64,000 nt of DNA from Pedococcus badiiscoriae. Its GTDB lineage: Bacteria; Actinomycetota; Actinomycetes; Actinomycetales; Dermatophilaceae. Of this stretch, positions 1-8,107 are shown piece after piece. The translations under genes and the position numbers were made by a program. Within the stretch, counting starts at the first letter, position 1. Every line of letters starts with the position of its first letter. The DNA lies in contig NZ_JACCAB010000001.1 in NCBI RefSeq assembly GCF_013408925.1, positions 2,976,001-3,040,000 of the forward strand, given 5' to 3'. The notes below the pieces were generated by a model, which saw only the letters and a program-made list of their open reading frames with translations, had not been told where the DNA came from and did no database searches.

Positions 1-1
1 C

Positions 2-724
2 GACGACGGCACGATGATGCGGCTGCCCGAGGTGCTCGCCACCGGAGCGGTCAACGACATCCCCGTCATCACCATCGAGCAGCTGATCGCCTGGCGTCAG
101 CTGCACGACCGCGTCGAGACCCTGGCCGAGACGACGCTGCCCACGCGGCACGGCGACTTCTCGGCGGTGGGGTTCCGCGACAAGCTGACCGGTGACGAGC
201 ACGTGGCGCTGGTCAGCCCGCGTGGCGCCACCGGACCGAAACCGTTGGTGCGACTGCACTCCGAGTGCCTCACCGGTGACGCCTTCGGTTCGCTGCGGTG
301 CGACTGCGGGCCCCAGCTCGAGAGGTCCATGGAACGCATCGCCGCGGAGGGCGGGGTCCTGGTCTACCTGCGTGGCCACGAGGGGCGCGGCGTCGGGCTC
401 GTCTCCAAGCTGCAGGCCTACGCCCTGCAGGATTCGGGTCTCGACACCGTCGACGCGCAGCTCGAGCTGGACCTCCCCATCGACGGCCGGGAGTACGCCG
501 CCGGCGCGGCCATCCTCACTGCGCTCGGCCTGGACGTGGTGCGACTGCTGACCAACAACCCGGCGAAGGTCGAGGCGTTGCAGGGGTACGGGATCGAGGT
601 CGCGGCCGTCGAACGGCTCTCGATCGCGCCCAACCCCGCCAACCGGGCCTACCTGCGGACCAAGCGCGACCGGATGGGTCACGACCTCGTCATCGACGCG
701 AGCGACCAGGGAGCCAGCGCGTGA
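2..724 (+). CDS. ribBA: Bifunctional DHBP synthase / GTP cyclohydrolase II, 3' part (RibBA)
   Basis: This is the 3' part of a riboflavin gene that is already open at the window edge. The first residues read [11 protein letters not shown], which resembles the end of the 3,4-dihydroxy-2-butanone-4-phosphate synthase (RibB) half. A complete GTP cyclohydrolase II domain follows, with the zinc-binding cysteines in [19 protein letters not shown], the HEGRGVGL loop and the LLTNNPAK segment. GCHII opens GTP to 2,5-diamino-6-ribosylamino-pyrimidinone phosphate, the first step of riboflavin synthesis; the RibB half would make the four-carbon unit. About 240 codons are visible and the N-terminal catalytic part lies outside the window. 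The stop overlaps the ribH start by 4 bp (GTGA), implying translational coupling. Whether the RibB half is active cannot be judged here. Confidence 0.93.
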   Translation, partial: DDGTMMRLPEVLATGAVNDIPVITIEQLIAWRQLHDRVETLAETTLPTRHGDFSAVGFRDKLTGDEHVALVSPRGATGPKPLVRLHSECLTGDAFGSLRCDCGPQLERSMERIAAEGGVLVYLRGHEGRGVGLVSKLQAYALQDSGLDTVDAQLELDLPIDGREYAAGAAILTALGLDVVRLLTNNPAKVEALQGYGIEVAAVERLSIAPNPANRAYLRTKRDRMGHDLVIDASDQGASA

Positions 725-1206
725 GTGGGCACGGCGCCCCTGACGTCACAGCCGACGGTTCCGGGCTGCGGGTTGCGATCGTGGCCGCGTCGTGGCACAC
801 CGAGGTGATGGACGGGCTCGTCGCGGGAGCGCAGCGCGCCCTCGCCGGGGCCGGGGTGCAGGACGCGCCCCTCGTCCGGGTGCCGGGCACCGCCGAGCTG
901 ACCGTCGCCTGCGCCAGGCTCGCGCCCGCCTACGACGCGCTGGTGGCCCTGGGGGTCGTGATCCGCGGTGGCACACCGCACTTCGAGTACGTCTGCTCCG
1001 GCGTCACCCACGGCCTGGCAGACGTGGCGGTCGCCACGGGGTGCCCCATCGGCTTCGGCGTGCTCACGTGCGACGACGACGAGCAGGCCCTGGACCGCGC
1101 CGGGCTGCCGGGGTCCAGCGAGGACAAGGGCCACGAGGCGGCGATGGCCGCGGTGGCGACCGCGGTCACCCTCGGTGCCCTGGCTCCCCGTACCCTTGCC
1201 CCGTGA
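721..1206 (+). CDS. ribH: 6,7-dimethyl-8-ribityllumazine synthase
   Basis: A 161-residue lumazine synthase condenses the pyrimidinedione with the RibB product to give the direct riboflavin precursor, normally as a cytosolic oligomeric shell. Family landmarks are visible in order: [12 protein letters not shown] (substrate loop), [26 protein letters not shown] with the catalytic-loop histidine, and a C-terminal GHEAAMAA helix. Length is normal for the family. The GTG start at 721 overlaps the ribBA stop by 4 bp, so the start is set by coupling. The stop again overlaps the hisE GTG by 4 bp, linking riboflavin and histidine genes in one transcript. Confidence 0.95.
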   Translation: MSGHGAPDVTADGSGLRVAIVAASWHTEVMDGLVAGAQRALAGAGVQDAPLVRVPGTAELTVACARLAPAYDALVALGVVIRGGTPHFEYVCSGVTHGLADVAVATGCPIGFGVLTCDDDEQALDRAGLPGSSEDKGHEAAMAAVATAVTLGALAPRTLAP

Positions 1207-1466
1207 AGACTTTCGACTCCCTGTATGCCGAGCTGGCCGAGAAGGCGGTGAGCCGTCCCGAGGGGTCCGGCACCGTGCGCGCGCTGGACGCCGGCGTGCA
1301 TGCGATCGGCAAGAAGATCGTGGAGGAGGCCGCCGAGGTGTGGATGGCTGCTGAGCACGAGGGCAAGGACCGCACGGCCGAGGAGATCAGCCAGCTGCTG
1401 TACCACCTCCAGGTCCTCATGGTCGCCTCCGACCTCACCCTCGACGACGTCTACGCACACCTCTAG
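1203..1466 (+). CDS. hisE: Phosphoribosyl-ATP pyrophosphatase
   Basis: An 87-residue protein of the all-alpha NTP pyrophosphatase type that hydrolyses PR-ATP to PR-AMP, step two of histidine synthesis. The helix with [17 protein letters not shown] carries the EExxE-type metal-binding acidic residues, followed by [14 protein letters not shown]. The size fits a stand-alone HisE; HisI is a separate gene at 15405, so the two activities are not fused as in enterics. The GTG start overlaps the ribH stop (GTGA). A GTATGCCG octamer lies near the 5' end at 1223-1230. hisG begins 15 bp after the stop. Confidence 0.95.
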   Translation: MKTFDSLYAELAEKAVSRPEGSGTVRALDAGVHAIGKKIVEEAAEVWMAAEHEGKDRTAEEISQLLYHLQVLMVASDLTLDDVYAHL

Positions 1467-1481
1467 AAGGACCTGACGGAC

Positions 1482-2327
1482 ATGTTGCGAATTGCTGTGC
1501 CCAACAAGGGTTCCCTGTCCGAGCCCGCGATCGAGATGCTGCGCGAGGCCGGCTACCGCACCCGTCGTGACACCAAGGAGCTGGTGCTCACCGACGCCGA
1601 CAACGAGGTGGAGTTCTTCTACCTGCGCCCGCGCGACATCGCGGTCTACGTCGGGTCGGGCACCGTGGACTGCGGTGTCACCGGACGCGACCTGCTGCTC
1701 GACGCGGGCAGCGGGGCGATCGAGGTCATGACCCTCGGGTTCGGGGGTTCGACCTTCCGGTATGCCGCGAAGCCCGGCACCTGCGCGAGCGTCCCCGAGA
1801 TCTCGGGCCACCGCGTCGCGACGAGCTATCCCGGGCTCGTCGGCAAGCACCTCGCCGACCACGGCGTCAGCGCCGAGGTGGTCCGACTGGACGGAGCCGT
1901 CGAGACGGCCATCACCCTCGGCGTCGCGGACGTCATCGCCGACGTCGTCGAGACCGGCACCACCTTGCGGCAGCAGGGGCTCGAGGTCTTCGGCGAGGAG
2001 ATCCTGCGCAGCGAGGCCGTCCTCATCCGGCGTGAGGGCTCGCACGAGACCGCGGCCGTCGACGTGCTCCGGCGACGCCTCACCGGGGTGGTCACCGCGC
2101 GCCACTACGTGATGCTCGACTACGACGTCCCCCTCGACCTCGTGGAGGCCGCCTGTGCCATCACCCCCGGACTGGAGTCGCCCACGGTCTCGGCACTCCA
2201 GAACAAGGAGTGGGCCGCGGTGCGGGCGATGGTGCCGCGGGCGCGGACCAACGCCATCATGGACGAGCTGTACGACGTCGGGGCGCGCGCGATCCTGGTG
2301 ACCGACATCGCTGCCTGCCGGTTGTGA
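1482..2327 (+). CDS. hisG: ATP phosphoribosyltransferase, long form
   Basis: A 281-residue HisG that commits PRPP and ATP to the histidine pathway. It begins MLRIAVPNKGSLSEPAIEML, followed by the FFYLRPRDIAVYVGSGTVDCGVTGRDLL periplasmic-binding-like fold in two stretches, and the PRPP loop near DVVETGTTLRQQG. The C-terminal extension of about 70 residues after position 210 marks the long, hexameric form that is feedback-inhibited by histidine without HisZ. The ATG at 1482 follows a purine-rich site (gaaggac) about 10 bp upstream. It forms an operon with hisE and overlaps the next gene by 4 bp. Confidence 0.96.
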   Translation: MLRIAVPNKGSLSEPAIEMLREAGYRTRRDTKELVLTDADNEVEFFYLRPRDIAVYVGSGTVDCGVTGRDLLLDAGSGAIEVMTLGFGGSTFRYAAKPGTCASVPEISGHRVATSYPGLVGKHLADHGVSAEVVRLDGAVETAITLGVADVIADVVETGTTLRQQGLEVFGEEILRSEAVLIRREGSHETAAVDVLRRRLTGVVTARHYVMLDYDVPLDLVEAACAITPGLESPTVSALQNKEWAAVRAMVPRARTNAIMDELYDVGARAILVTDIAACRL

Positions 2328-2833
2328 CCGCGGTGACCCCATCGGGTCGGGCCGCGAACGCCGACGAGCAGGCTGCCTTCGCGACCTTCCGGGCGCGGCG
2401 GGGCCGTTCGGTGGCCTACGTGTTCGGCGGTGCCACCGTGGTGGTGTTCGGCGTGATCGCCGCCCTGCTGCCGGGACCGGCCGAGGGCGGCAACTGGCAG
2501 ACCGGCGACAGGATCTTCTTCGCCGGGGTGGGGATCGCGATCGCGGCCCTGCTGTGGCGCTTCGCCTCGATCCGGGCGGTTCCGACGCGCGAGGCCCTGA
2601 CCGTGCGCAACCTGTTCACCACCCGCACGGTGGACTGGCAGGAGATCGTCGACGTGCGGTTCTCCGGTGGCGACCCCTGGGTGACGATCGCCCTGTCCGA
2701 CACCGACACCCTCGCCGTGATGGCGATCCAGAAGGCCGACTCCGACTTCGGGCGCTCGGAGGCCGGCCGGCTGGCGGCCCTCGTCCAGGCGCTGGGGCCA
2801 TCCGCCGCGAGCCCTGACGTCACCCTCGACTGA
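2324..2833 (+). CDS. Two-TM bacterial PH-domain membrane protein
   Basis: A 169-residue protein with two predicted membrane helices (about residues 28-48 and 62-80) followed by a roughly 75-residue beta-rich domain (AVPTREALTVRNLF, WQEIVDVRFSGGDPWVTIAL). This architecture matches the actinobacterial bacterial-PH (PF10756-like) membrane proteins often found directly after hisG. The GTG start overlaps the hisG stop as GTGA. The molecular function is not established for the family; a membrane-associated scaffold or lipid-interaction role would be guesswork. The product is translated on the ribBA-ribH-hisE-hisG transcript and is probably its last gene. Confidence 0.75.
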   Translation: MTAVTPSGRAANADEQAAFATFRARRGRSVAYVFGGATVVVFGVIAALLPGPAEGGNWQTGDRIFFAGVGIAIAALLWRFASIRAVPTREALTVRNLFTTRTVDWQEIVDVRFSGGDPWVTIALSDTDTLAVMAIQKADSDFGRSEAGRLAALVQALGPSAASPDVTLD

Positions 2834-2844
2834 CTCGCCAGGAG

Positions 2845-2917
2845 TCTGTGCACAGAGGCTTGCACCTCCGCCCAGAGATCAGCTCACGGGGAAGAACGCG
2901 CAGGGTCTGTGCACAGA
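2845..2917. repeat. Pair of identical 12-bp palindromes TCTGTGCACAGA
   Basis: The perfect dyad TCTGTGCACAGA occurs at 2845-2856 and again at 2906-2917, with centres 61 bp apart. Both lie in the 129-bp gap between two convergent genes, so a promoter-operator role is not obvious. Candidates are a paired protein-binding site or a short interspersed palindrome. Confidence 0.6.
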
Positions 2918-2962
2918 TGTCCGCTGCGACCCGGCCGGAGGCCGCGTGAGGTCGTGAGCCGG

Positions 2963-4159
2963 TCAGGCGACCTTGCGCAGGCGGGGCCGCAGCAGCGATG
3001 CCAGTGCGAGCTGTCCGAGCATGAGGATGGTCAGCGTGCCCCAGACCGCCGTGAACGACCCTGACAGGTCGCGGATCGCTCCCATGGTCGCCGGGCCGAA
3101 CGACGCGATGGTGTAGCTGACGAAGAACGCCATCCCGGCCAGCCGTCCGCTCGCCGCGGGACTGCCCGCGTAGTCGACCATCAGCACCAGGCCGAGTGCG
3201 AAGGCCGCGCCCTGGCCGAGCCCCAGCACGGTGGCCCACGCCCACGGCGCCACGGCCGGGGCCAGCCACAGCCCGGCCTGCCCGAACAGCCCGAGCACGG
3301 AGGCCGACAGCAGCAGCACCCGGCGGTCGCTGATCTTGTCGGTCAGGGCCGGGGCCGCCAGGCCGGACACGAGCTGAGCCGCGGTGAAGACCGAGAGCAG
3401 GTAGCCGGCATGCGTCGGGTCCCAGCCCCGGGTCGTGTAGGAGGGGGCCAGCCAGGCCAGCGTGGAGTAGAACTCGACGGACTGCACCGACAGGTACCCC
3501 GCGACCAGCCAGGCGGTCGCGTGTCGCCAGGGCAACCGTGCCGGGGCCACCACCGAGGGGTTGGCCGCGCGGTGCCGGGCGTGCCCTGTCAGCACGGGGA
3601 CCCAGGCGAGCACCCCGACGAGCGCCAGCCCGGACCACGACCCCAGCGCGGCCTGCCAGGAGCCCAGCCAGCCCTGCAGCGGCACCGACAGCGCGGACGA
3701 CGCGCCCGCTCCGCCCATCATCGCCAGCATGTAGAGGCCGGTGACCAGCCCGGCACGCTCTGGGGGAAACAGCTCCTTGACCAGACCGGGGAGCAGCGTG
3801 CCCCCGATGGCGATGCCGACGCCGGCGACGAACGTGCCGGCATACAAGGGCCACGTGGCGCCACCGGCGAACCGCAGCGCCAGCCCCACCGCCACAGCCG
3901 CGATGGACAGCTCGATGGAGGCGGCGGCCCCGAGCCGAGCGGCGATTCGCTGGGCGAACGGCGCGAAGAGGCCCATGCACAGCACCGGCAGGGTCGTCAG
4001 CGCGCCCAGCGCGGTGTTGGAGAGGCCGAGGTCGTGCGCGATCGACTCGGTGAGCGGCGGGACGCTGGCCATGGCCGTCCGCAGGTTGGCAGCCACAGCG
4101 ACCAGCGCCAGGGCCATCAGCCACACGGGAGGGAGGTGGGGGCTGCGACGAGATGACAT
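2963..4159 (-). CDS. MFS permease, CynX/NimT-like
   Basis: A 398-residue integral membrane protein with about twelve hydrophobic helices and the compact layout of CynX/NimT/YeaN-type MFS carriers: an N-terminal LRTAMASVPPLTESI segment, then GALTTLPVLCMGLFAPFA, and a six-plus-six arrangement split by a short loop near residues 200-215. Family members export or import small organic anions such as cyanate or 2-nitroimidazole; the substrate here cannot be assigned. The ATG at 4159 lies 23 bp after the stop of the FUSC-like gene, so it is probably last in the minus-strand operon starting at 6494. A GTATGCCG octamer encodes Tyr-Ala around 3838-3845. Confidence 0.82.
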   Translation of the reverse strand: MSSRRSPHLPPVWLMALALVAVAANLRTAMASVPPLTESIAHDLGLSNTALGALTTLPVLCMGLFAPFAQRIAARLGAAASIELSIAAVAVGLALRFAGGATWPLYAGTFVAGVGIAIGGTLLPGLVKELFPPERAGLVTGLYMLAMMGGAGASSALSVPLQGWLGSWQAALGSWSGLALVGVLAWVPVLTGHARHRAANPSVVAPARLPWRHATAWLVAGYLSVQSVEFYSTLAWLAPSYTTRGWDPTHAGYLLSVFTAAQLVSGLAAPALTDKISDRRVLLLSASVLGLFGQAGLWLAPAVAPWAWATVLGLGQGAAFALGLVLMVDYAGSPAASGRLAGMAFFVSYTIASFGPATMGAIRDLSGSFTAVWGTLTILMLGQLALASLLRPRLRKVA

Positions 4160-4182
4160 CGCTCTCAGTCTCGCAGCCCCGC

Positions 4183-5301
4183 TCAGTCGGCCTGCGGGCT
4201 GGTCGACGTCGACTCGGGCACCAGTTCACGGGCCTGCGTGAGGGGCATCCCGGTGAGCATCAGCAGGTCGACGACCATGGACCGGATCTGGGCCCGGATC
4301 ACCTCGCTGGAGAGTCCCGCGGACGGGTCGATGACGGCGCTCGCCTCGCCGATCCGCTGCAGTCCGACGCGCGCGTTCGTCGGCAGCCGGCGTTCGCCGA
4401 GCTCCCGGGAGATGTCCTGGCTCGTCTCGGCGAGGGTGTCCAGCAGCCGCAGGTAGGCCGGGGGGACCTCCTCCCCACGCCAGGTCGCGATCGCGGCGCG
4501 CCGGACCAGGACCCGCAGGTTGCGGATCGCGCGGTCGAGCGGTTCGAGGAGGTCGGCAATGGCCTGCACCCCGGGAAGGTGCCGCCGCCGGAACGGTGAC
4601 AGCCGGACGAGCGCGATGCCTTCGGCGGACAGCGCCCTGGCCTCGTCGAGCATCGACTCGGAGTTGCGCGCGCGGGACAGCGTGGCGGACGCGAGGTCCG
4701 AGTCGTGCTCCCGGAGTGAGCGCGCCGTGTCAGCGAGGATCTCCCCGATCTCGTGGACCACCAGCGAGGCCTGCTGCCGCGGCCTGCGCAGCGGCGCTGC
4801 CGGGGCGACGAGGGTGAACAGCAGCGCGACGACCCCGCCGACCACGGCATCGAGCCATCGGGTGAACGCCTGCCCGGACCCCGCCACGAGGGTGGTGACG
4901 ATGACCGACTGCACCCCCGCCTGGGTGATGAGCAGCATCCCGGCACCGAGGAGGGCGGCGACGCTCATCGCGAGCACCACGACGACCACGATCTGCCAGA
5001 ACCCCGACCCGAAGAAGTGGACGAAGACATCCCCGACGAAGACGCCCACCGCTACGCCGATCATGACCTCGGTGACCCGACGCAGTCGTTGGCCGAACGA
5101 CATCCCCAGGGAGATCATCGCCGTCACCGGGGCGAAGAACGGCCGGGTGTGGTGCAGGACCGCGCTGGCGACCCACCAAGCGGTGGCGGCGCCGAGCCCG
5201 CACTGGACGATGAAGAACATCCGGCTGAGCAGCCGGTCGGTGCGGGCCCGGGCCTCCCTGCGCGAGCGGGCGGCGGCGCGGGCCAGGTCGGCGCTGGGCA
5301 C
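4183..5301 (-). CDS. FUSC / aromatic acid exporter-like membrane protein
   Basis: A 372-residue protein with an N-terminal cluster of five or six hydrophobic helices (LLSRMFFIVQCGLGAATAWWV onward, IVVVVVLAMSVAALLGAGML) and a long alpha-helical cytosolic C-terminal half. This is the layout of FUSC_2/ArAE proteins, fusaric-acid-resistance-like exporters of aromatic acids. The chosen start is GTG at 5301, one base after the TGA of the upstream gene; a much longer reading of the same frame upstream is low-complexity shadow of that gene. The C-terminal half is rich in Arg, Glu and Leu and probably coiled. The substrate is unknown. Confidence 0.75.
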   Translation of the reverse strand: MPSADLARAAARSRREARARTDRLLSRMFFIVQCGLGAATAWWVASAVLHHTRPFFAPVTAMISLGMSFGQRLRRVTEVMIGVAVGVFVGDVFVHFFGSGFWQIVVVVVLAMSVAALLGAGMLLITQAGVQSVIVTTLVAGSGQAFTRWLDAVVGGVVALLFTLVAPAAPLRRPRQQASLVVHEIGEILADTARSLREHDSDLASATLSRARNSESMLDEARALSAEGIALVRLSPFRRRHLPGVQAIADLLEPLDRAIRNLRVLVRRAAIATWRGEEVPPAYLRLLDTLAETSQDISRELGERRLPTNARVGLQRIGEASAVIDPSAGLSSEVIRAQIRSMVVDLLMLTGMPLTQARELVPESTSTSPQAD

Positions 5302-5302
5302 G

Positions 5303-5878
5303 TCAGCCGTTCTGGCGGTAGGCGGTCTCGAGCAGCGGCTCGAGCGAGCGGAGGTCGTCCTCGTCGGCGTCCGCGGCCAGGTGCAGCCAGTGGGTTGCCT
5401 GGGCGAAACCCTTGGCGGGAGAGAGGCGCTCGTCCTCGGGAGCGGGCCCCCGGAAGCGGAAGCCCACGCGTACGGTCCCGCGCGGACCCGGAGCCACCGC
5501 CACGAACTGGGTCTTGCGGATGACCGGGATGTAGGTACCCCGCCCCTCACGCCGGGCGTCGTCCCCCAGAGCCTCCGCCAGGGTCATGACGGCGTCGTGG
5601 ATCGGGCGCAGGTGCGCCTTCGACCCGCTGTAGAGCGCATCCGTGTAGGCGTCGACGTCAGGGCGCTGCCAGCCCGCGCCGGTCGCCGCAGCGTCGGCGA
5701 TGGCCCACTGGGAGTTCTGCGGGACTCCGTGCACGTCCTTGAGCCAGGCGCGGACGGCCCGCTGGTCGAGGGGATCCGGACCCGACTCGCGCACCAGCGC
5801 CACCCACTCGTCCAGCCCACGACCGGTGCGTTCCGCCATGGAGGTGGTGACGGCCGCCATCATGTCTGCCGGTTCCAT
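5303..5878 (-). CDS. DUF4287 / DUF5655-like protein
   Basis: A 191-residue soluble protein. The N-terminal part (about 8-60: MMAAVTTSMAERTGRGLDEWV, then VRAWLKDVHGVPQNSQWAI) resembles DUF4287, a small helical domain. The C-terminal part (about 85-190, with YIPVIRKTQFVAVAPG and TVRVGFRFRG) resembles DUF5655, a domain found in proteins annotated as transporter- or DNA-associated. Neither has a firm biochemical role. The ATG at 5878 is preceded by a 49-bp gap to the kinase-like gene that contains a GTATGCCG octamer. The stop is one base from the FUSC-like GTG, so the two are tightly coupled. Confidence 0.6.
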   Translation of the reverse strand: MEPADMMAAVTTSMAERTGRGLDEWVALVRESGPDPLDQRAVRAWLKDVHGVPQNSQWAIADAAATGAGWQRPDVDAYTDALYSGSKAHLRPIHDAVMTLAEALGDDARREGRGTYIPVIRKTQFVAVAPGPRGTVRVGFRFRGPAPEDERLSPAKGFAQATHWLHLAADADEDDLRSLEPLLETAYRQNG

Positions 5879-5927
5879 GACTCCGATTATGTATGCCGCG
5901 ACTCCCGTGCAGCCCCGCGCTGTCGCC

Positions 5928-6494
5928 CTACTGGCGCACCTCGGTCGTGTCGATGAACAGGTCCGCCCGCTCCCAGGTGCGGTCCGCCTCGTAGAGGCGA
6001 CGTTCCTGGATGGCCCAGTCCTCCCAGAAGGCCGCGAACCCGGCGTCGCGGGCCACGCCCCGTGCCCTGCGCACGGACTCCTCCGCCTCCACCCAGACGA
6101 GCACCGACGCGGCCTTGCCAGCCGGGAGGGCGCCCGCCCCGCAGCCCTCGATGACGATGACCTCGGACGATGGCAGCTGCACCCACTCGGCGTACTCGTC
6201 CCTGGCCCAGTCCCAGCGGCGGTACCGAGCCGGGAGGCCTTCGGTGAGCGGGCCGACGATCCACTCCTGGGCCCGCTGCGTGCCGGCCCGGAGCCCACCC
6301 CACCCGGGGTAGAGGTCGTCCATGTGCACGGTGGGAGCGGCGAGGGCGGCCGCGACGGCACTCGCCAGGGTCGTCTTGCCGGCCCCACTCGGTCCATCGA
6401 TGCAGACAAGGCGCGTTGTGCCGCAAAGGGCGTCACTGGCATCGACCAGCGTCGTGATAGCCGCGACTGCTTCCGTTATCTGGTCGCTGGGCAT
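5928..6494 (-). CDS. Uridine-kinase-like P-loop NTPase
   Basis: A 188-residue kinase-fold protein with a Walker A motif GPSGAGKTT at about residues 34-42, a VHMDDLYPGWGGL segment like the substrate loop of uridine/pantothenate kinases, and IEGCGAGAL in the position of the second acidic motif. The family phosphorylates nucleosides or other small hydroxyl compounds; the substrate is not assignable. The start ATG at 6494 sits 7 nt after a minus-strand TAGGCT -10 box, suggesting a leaderless mRNA from the divergent promoter shared with hisF. It is the first gene of the minus-strand group running to 2963. Confidence 0.7.
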   Translation of the reverse strand: MPSDQITEAVAAITTLVDASDALCGTTRLVCIDGPSGAGKTTLASAVAAALAAPTVHMDDLYPGWGGLRAGTQRAQEWIVGPLTEGLPARYRRWDWARDEYAEWVQLPSSEVIVIEGCGAGALPAGKAASVLVWVEAEESVRRARGVARDAGFAAFWEDWAIQERRLYEADRTWERADLFIDTTEVRQ

Positions 6495-6501
6495 GTGTTC
6501 C

Positions 6502-6519
6502 AGCCTAGATCGCTAGGCT
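6502..6519. promoter_or_regulatory. Symmetric divergent promoter, kinase-like gene / hisF
   Basis: AGCCTA-GATCGC-TAGGCT is a perfect inverted repeat. Read on the plus strand, TAGGCT (6514-6519) lies 6 nt before the hisF GTG. Read on the minus strand, TAGGCT (6507-6502) lies 7 nt before the kinase-like ATG. Both look like -10 boxes for leaderless mRNAs initiating back to back. Confidence 0.65.
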
Positions 6520-6525
6520 CGTCGA

Positions 6526-7299
6526 GTGAATGTTGCGACCCGTGTGATCCCGTGCCTGGACGTGGACGGGGGCAGGGTGGTCAAGGGCGTCAACTTCGCC
6601 GACCTGCGCGATGCGGGGGACCCGGTGCAGCTGGCGAGGGCCTATGGCGAGCAGGGCGCGGACGAGCTGACCTTCCTCGACGTGACGGCCAGCAGCGGCA
6701 ACCGGGAGACGACGTACGACATCGTGCGCCGCACCGCGGAACAGGTCTTCATCCCGCTGACCGTCGGTGGGGGAGTCCGCACCGTCGACGACGTGGACCG
6801 GCTGCTGCGGGCCGGCGCCGACAAGGTCGGGATCAACACGGCCGCCATCGCCCGACCCGAGCTCATCTCGGAGGTGGCGGACCGGTTCGGCTCGCAGGTG
6901 CTCGTGCTGTCGGCGGATGTGCACCGGCGCCGGGACGCGTCGGGTGCTCCCACGAGCGAGTTCGAGGTCACCACGCATGGCGGCCGCCAGGGAGCTGGCC
7001 TGGACGCGATCGAGTGGTGCGCCCGGGCGGCAGACCTGGGTGCCGGGGAGATCCTGCTCAACTCGATGGACGCCGACGGCACCAAGGACGGTTTCGACCT
7101 CGAGCTCATCGAGCTGGTGCGACGCGAGGTGCGGATCCCCCTGATCGCCAGCGGGGGAGCCGGACGGGTCGACCACTTCGCCCCCGCGGTGCGTGCTGGG
7201 GCGGACGCCGTCCTGGCGGCCAGCGTGTTCCACTTCGGAGAGCTCACCATCGGTGAGGTCAAGGACGCCTTGCGGGAGGGCGGCATACCGGTGCGCTGA
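6526..7299 (+). CDS. hisF: Imidazole glycerol phosphate synthase cyclase subunit
   Basis: A 257-residue (beta/alpha)8 barrel that, with HisH (not in this window), converts PRFAR and ammonia to imidazole glycerol phosphate and AICAR. The first catalytic Asp is in [16 protein letters not shown]. The second is in [10 protein letters not shown], a slightly unusual form of the usual S-x-D-A-R motif but with Asp kept. The phosphate-binding GGG and ASGGAGR loops are present. The GTG at 6526 lies 6 nt after TAGGCT, so the mRNA is probably leaderless. The last codons contain the CGGCATAC octamer in a frame that forces the rare Ile codon ATA. Confidence 0.96.
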   Translation: MNVATRVIPCLDVDGGRVVKGVNFADLRDAGDPVQLARAYGEQGADELTFLDVTASSGNRETTYDIVRRTAEQVFIPLTVGGGVRTVDDVDRLLRAGADKVGINTAAIARPELISEVADRFGSQVLVLSADVHRRRDASGAPTSEFEVTTHGGRQGAGLDAIEWCARAADLGAGEILLNSMDADGTKDGFDLELIELVRREVRIPLIASGGAGRVDHFAPAVRAGADAVLAASVFHFGELTIGEVKDALREGGIPVR

Positions 7300-7329
7300 A
7301 CGCGCCTGGGCCCATCCTCTGGCGGGCCT

Positions 7330-7390
7330 AGGCTCCGGCGGGACGGGCTCACGCTCCGGCGGGACGGGCTCACGCTCCGGCCGGCGGGAG
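7330..7390 (+). repeat. Tandem 21-bp repeat in the hisF 3' gap
   Basis: A 21-bp unit (acgctccggcgggacgggctc) is present about 2.5 times in the gap between hisF and the convergent TIGR03085-like gene. It is G-rich with no coding role visible; it may be a copy-number-variable spacer. Confidence 0.7.
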
Positions 7391-7394
7391 AGCC

Positions 7395-8039
7395 TCATCC
7401 CAAGCCGAGGGGGGCGTCCCACAGGCCCGCCACGGCCGCTTCGCCGCCCGTCACGTCGAGGGCGGCCACCCGGCGCCGACCGTAGGCCGCGAGGAGCAGC
7501 TCGGACGGGAGGCCCTCGACCACCACCGTGCCGAGGTCGGTCGCCTCCTTGACCTGGAGCGAGTCGCGGCCCGGCGTACGCAGGACGACCCCGACCGGGC
7601 TTCGGCGGAAGAACAGCTTGCCCATGCGGGACAGGGTCTTCCACAGAGCGCGGCTCTCCCGCTCGGTGAGCTCGCGTCGCGGCCCCACCGCTTCGTCCCC
7701 GCGCAGGACGTCCTCGTGGTGGATGAAGAACTCGACGAGGTTGACCGCGTTGTCGACCCGGCTGTTCTGGGTCGGGGACCAGGCCGGGGGACCGGATCGG
7801 ACGAGGTCGACCAGCTCGTCCCACGGCTTGGCCGCGTACTCGGCCATGCCGTCCTCGAGCCGGGAGGCCAGGGCGGGGACCCAGATCCCGGGCGCGAGGT
7901 CGGGCCGGCGCTCGCGCACCACGAGGTGCGCCGCGAGGTCTGCCGTCGTCCAGGGCGAGCAGAGGGTCGGCGCGCCCGGACCGGTCGTCACCAAGGTGTC
8001 ACAGAGGGCTTCGCGCTCGAGCCTGGCCAGGTGGGTCAT
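7395..8039 (-). CDS. TIGR03085-like protein (DinB/MDMPI superfamily)
   Basis: A 214-residue soluble protein matching the actinobacterial TIGR03085 group of the maleylpyruvate-isomerase N-terminal/DinB-like superfamily. Visible landmarks are LCSPWTTADLAAHLVVRERRPD, with the first histidine of the metal-site pattern, NLVEFFIHHEDVLRG, and a C-terminal SCP2-like tail ending GLWDAPLGLG. Members are presumed metal-dependent, thiol-linked enzymes, but this subgroup has no established reaction. The ATG at 8039 is divergent from the ABC exporter gene; a CATGAT sequence 6 nt upstream could be a leaderless -10. Confidence 0.75.
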   Translation of the reverse strand: MTHLARLEREALCDTLVTTGPGAPTLCSPWTTADLAAHLVVRERRPDLAPGIWVPALASRLEDGMAEYAAKPWDELVDLVRSGPPAWSPTQNSRVDNAVNLVEFFIHHEDVLRGDEAVGPRRELTERESRALWKTLSRMGKLFFRRSPVGVVLRTPGRDSLQVKEATDLGTVVVEGLPSELLLAAYGRRRVAALDVTGGEAAVAGLWDAPLGLG

Positions 8040-8107
8040 GGAGTCATCATGCCGGGCCCGTGAGAGGGTTGCTTTCCCTACCCATGTGCCCGATCCGGAG
8101 GTTCGTC

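Noticed and set aside
930..2342. Long minus-strand ORF of 470 codons
   Set aside because: It is antisense to ribH, hisE and hisG, is rich in His, Arg and Asp repeats and shows no family motif. It is a GC-bias shadow of the plus-strand genes.
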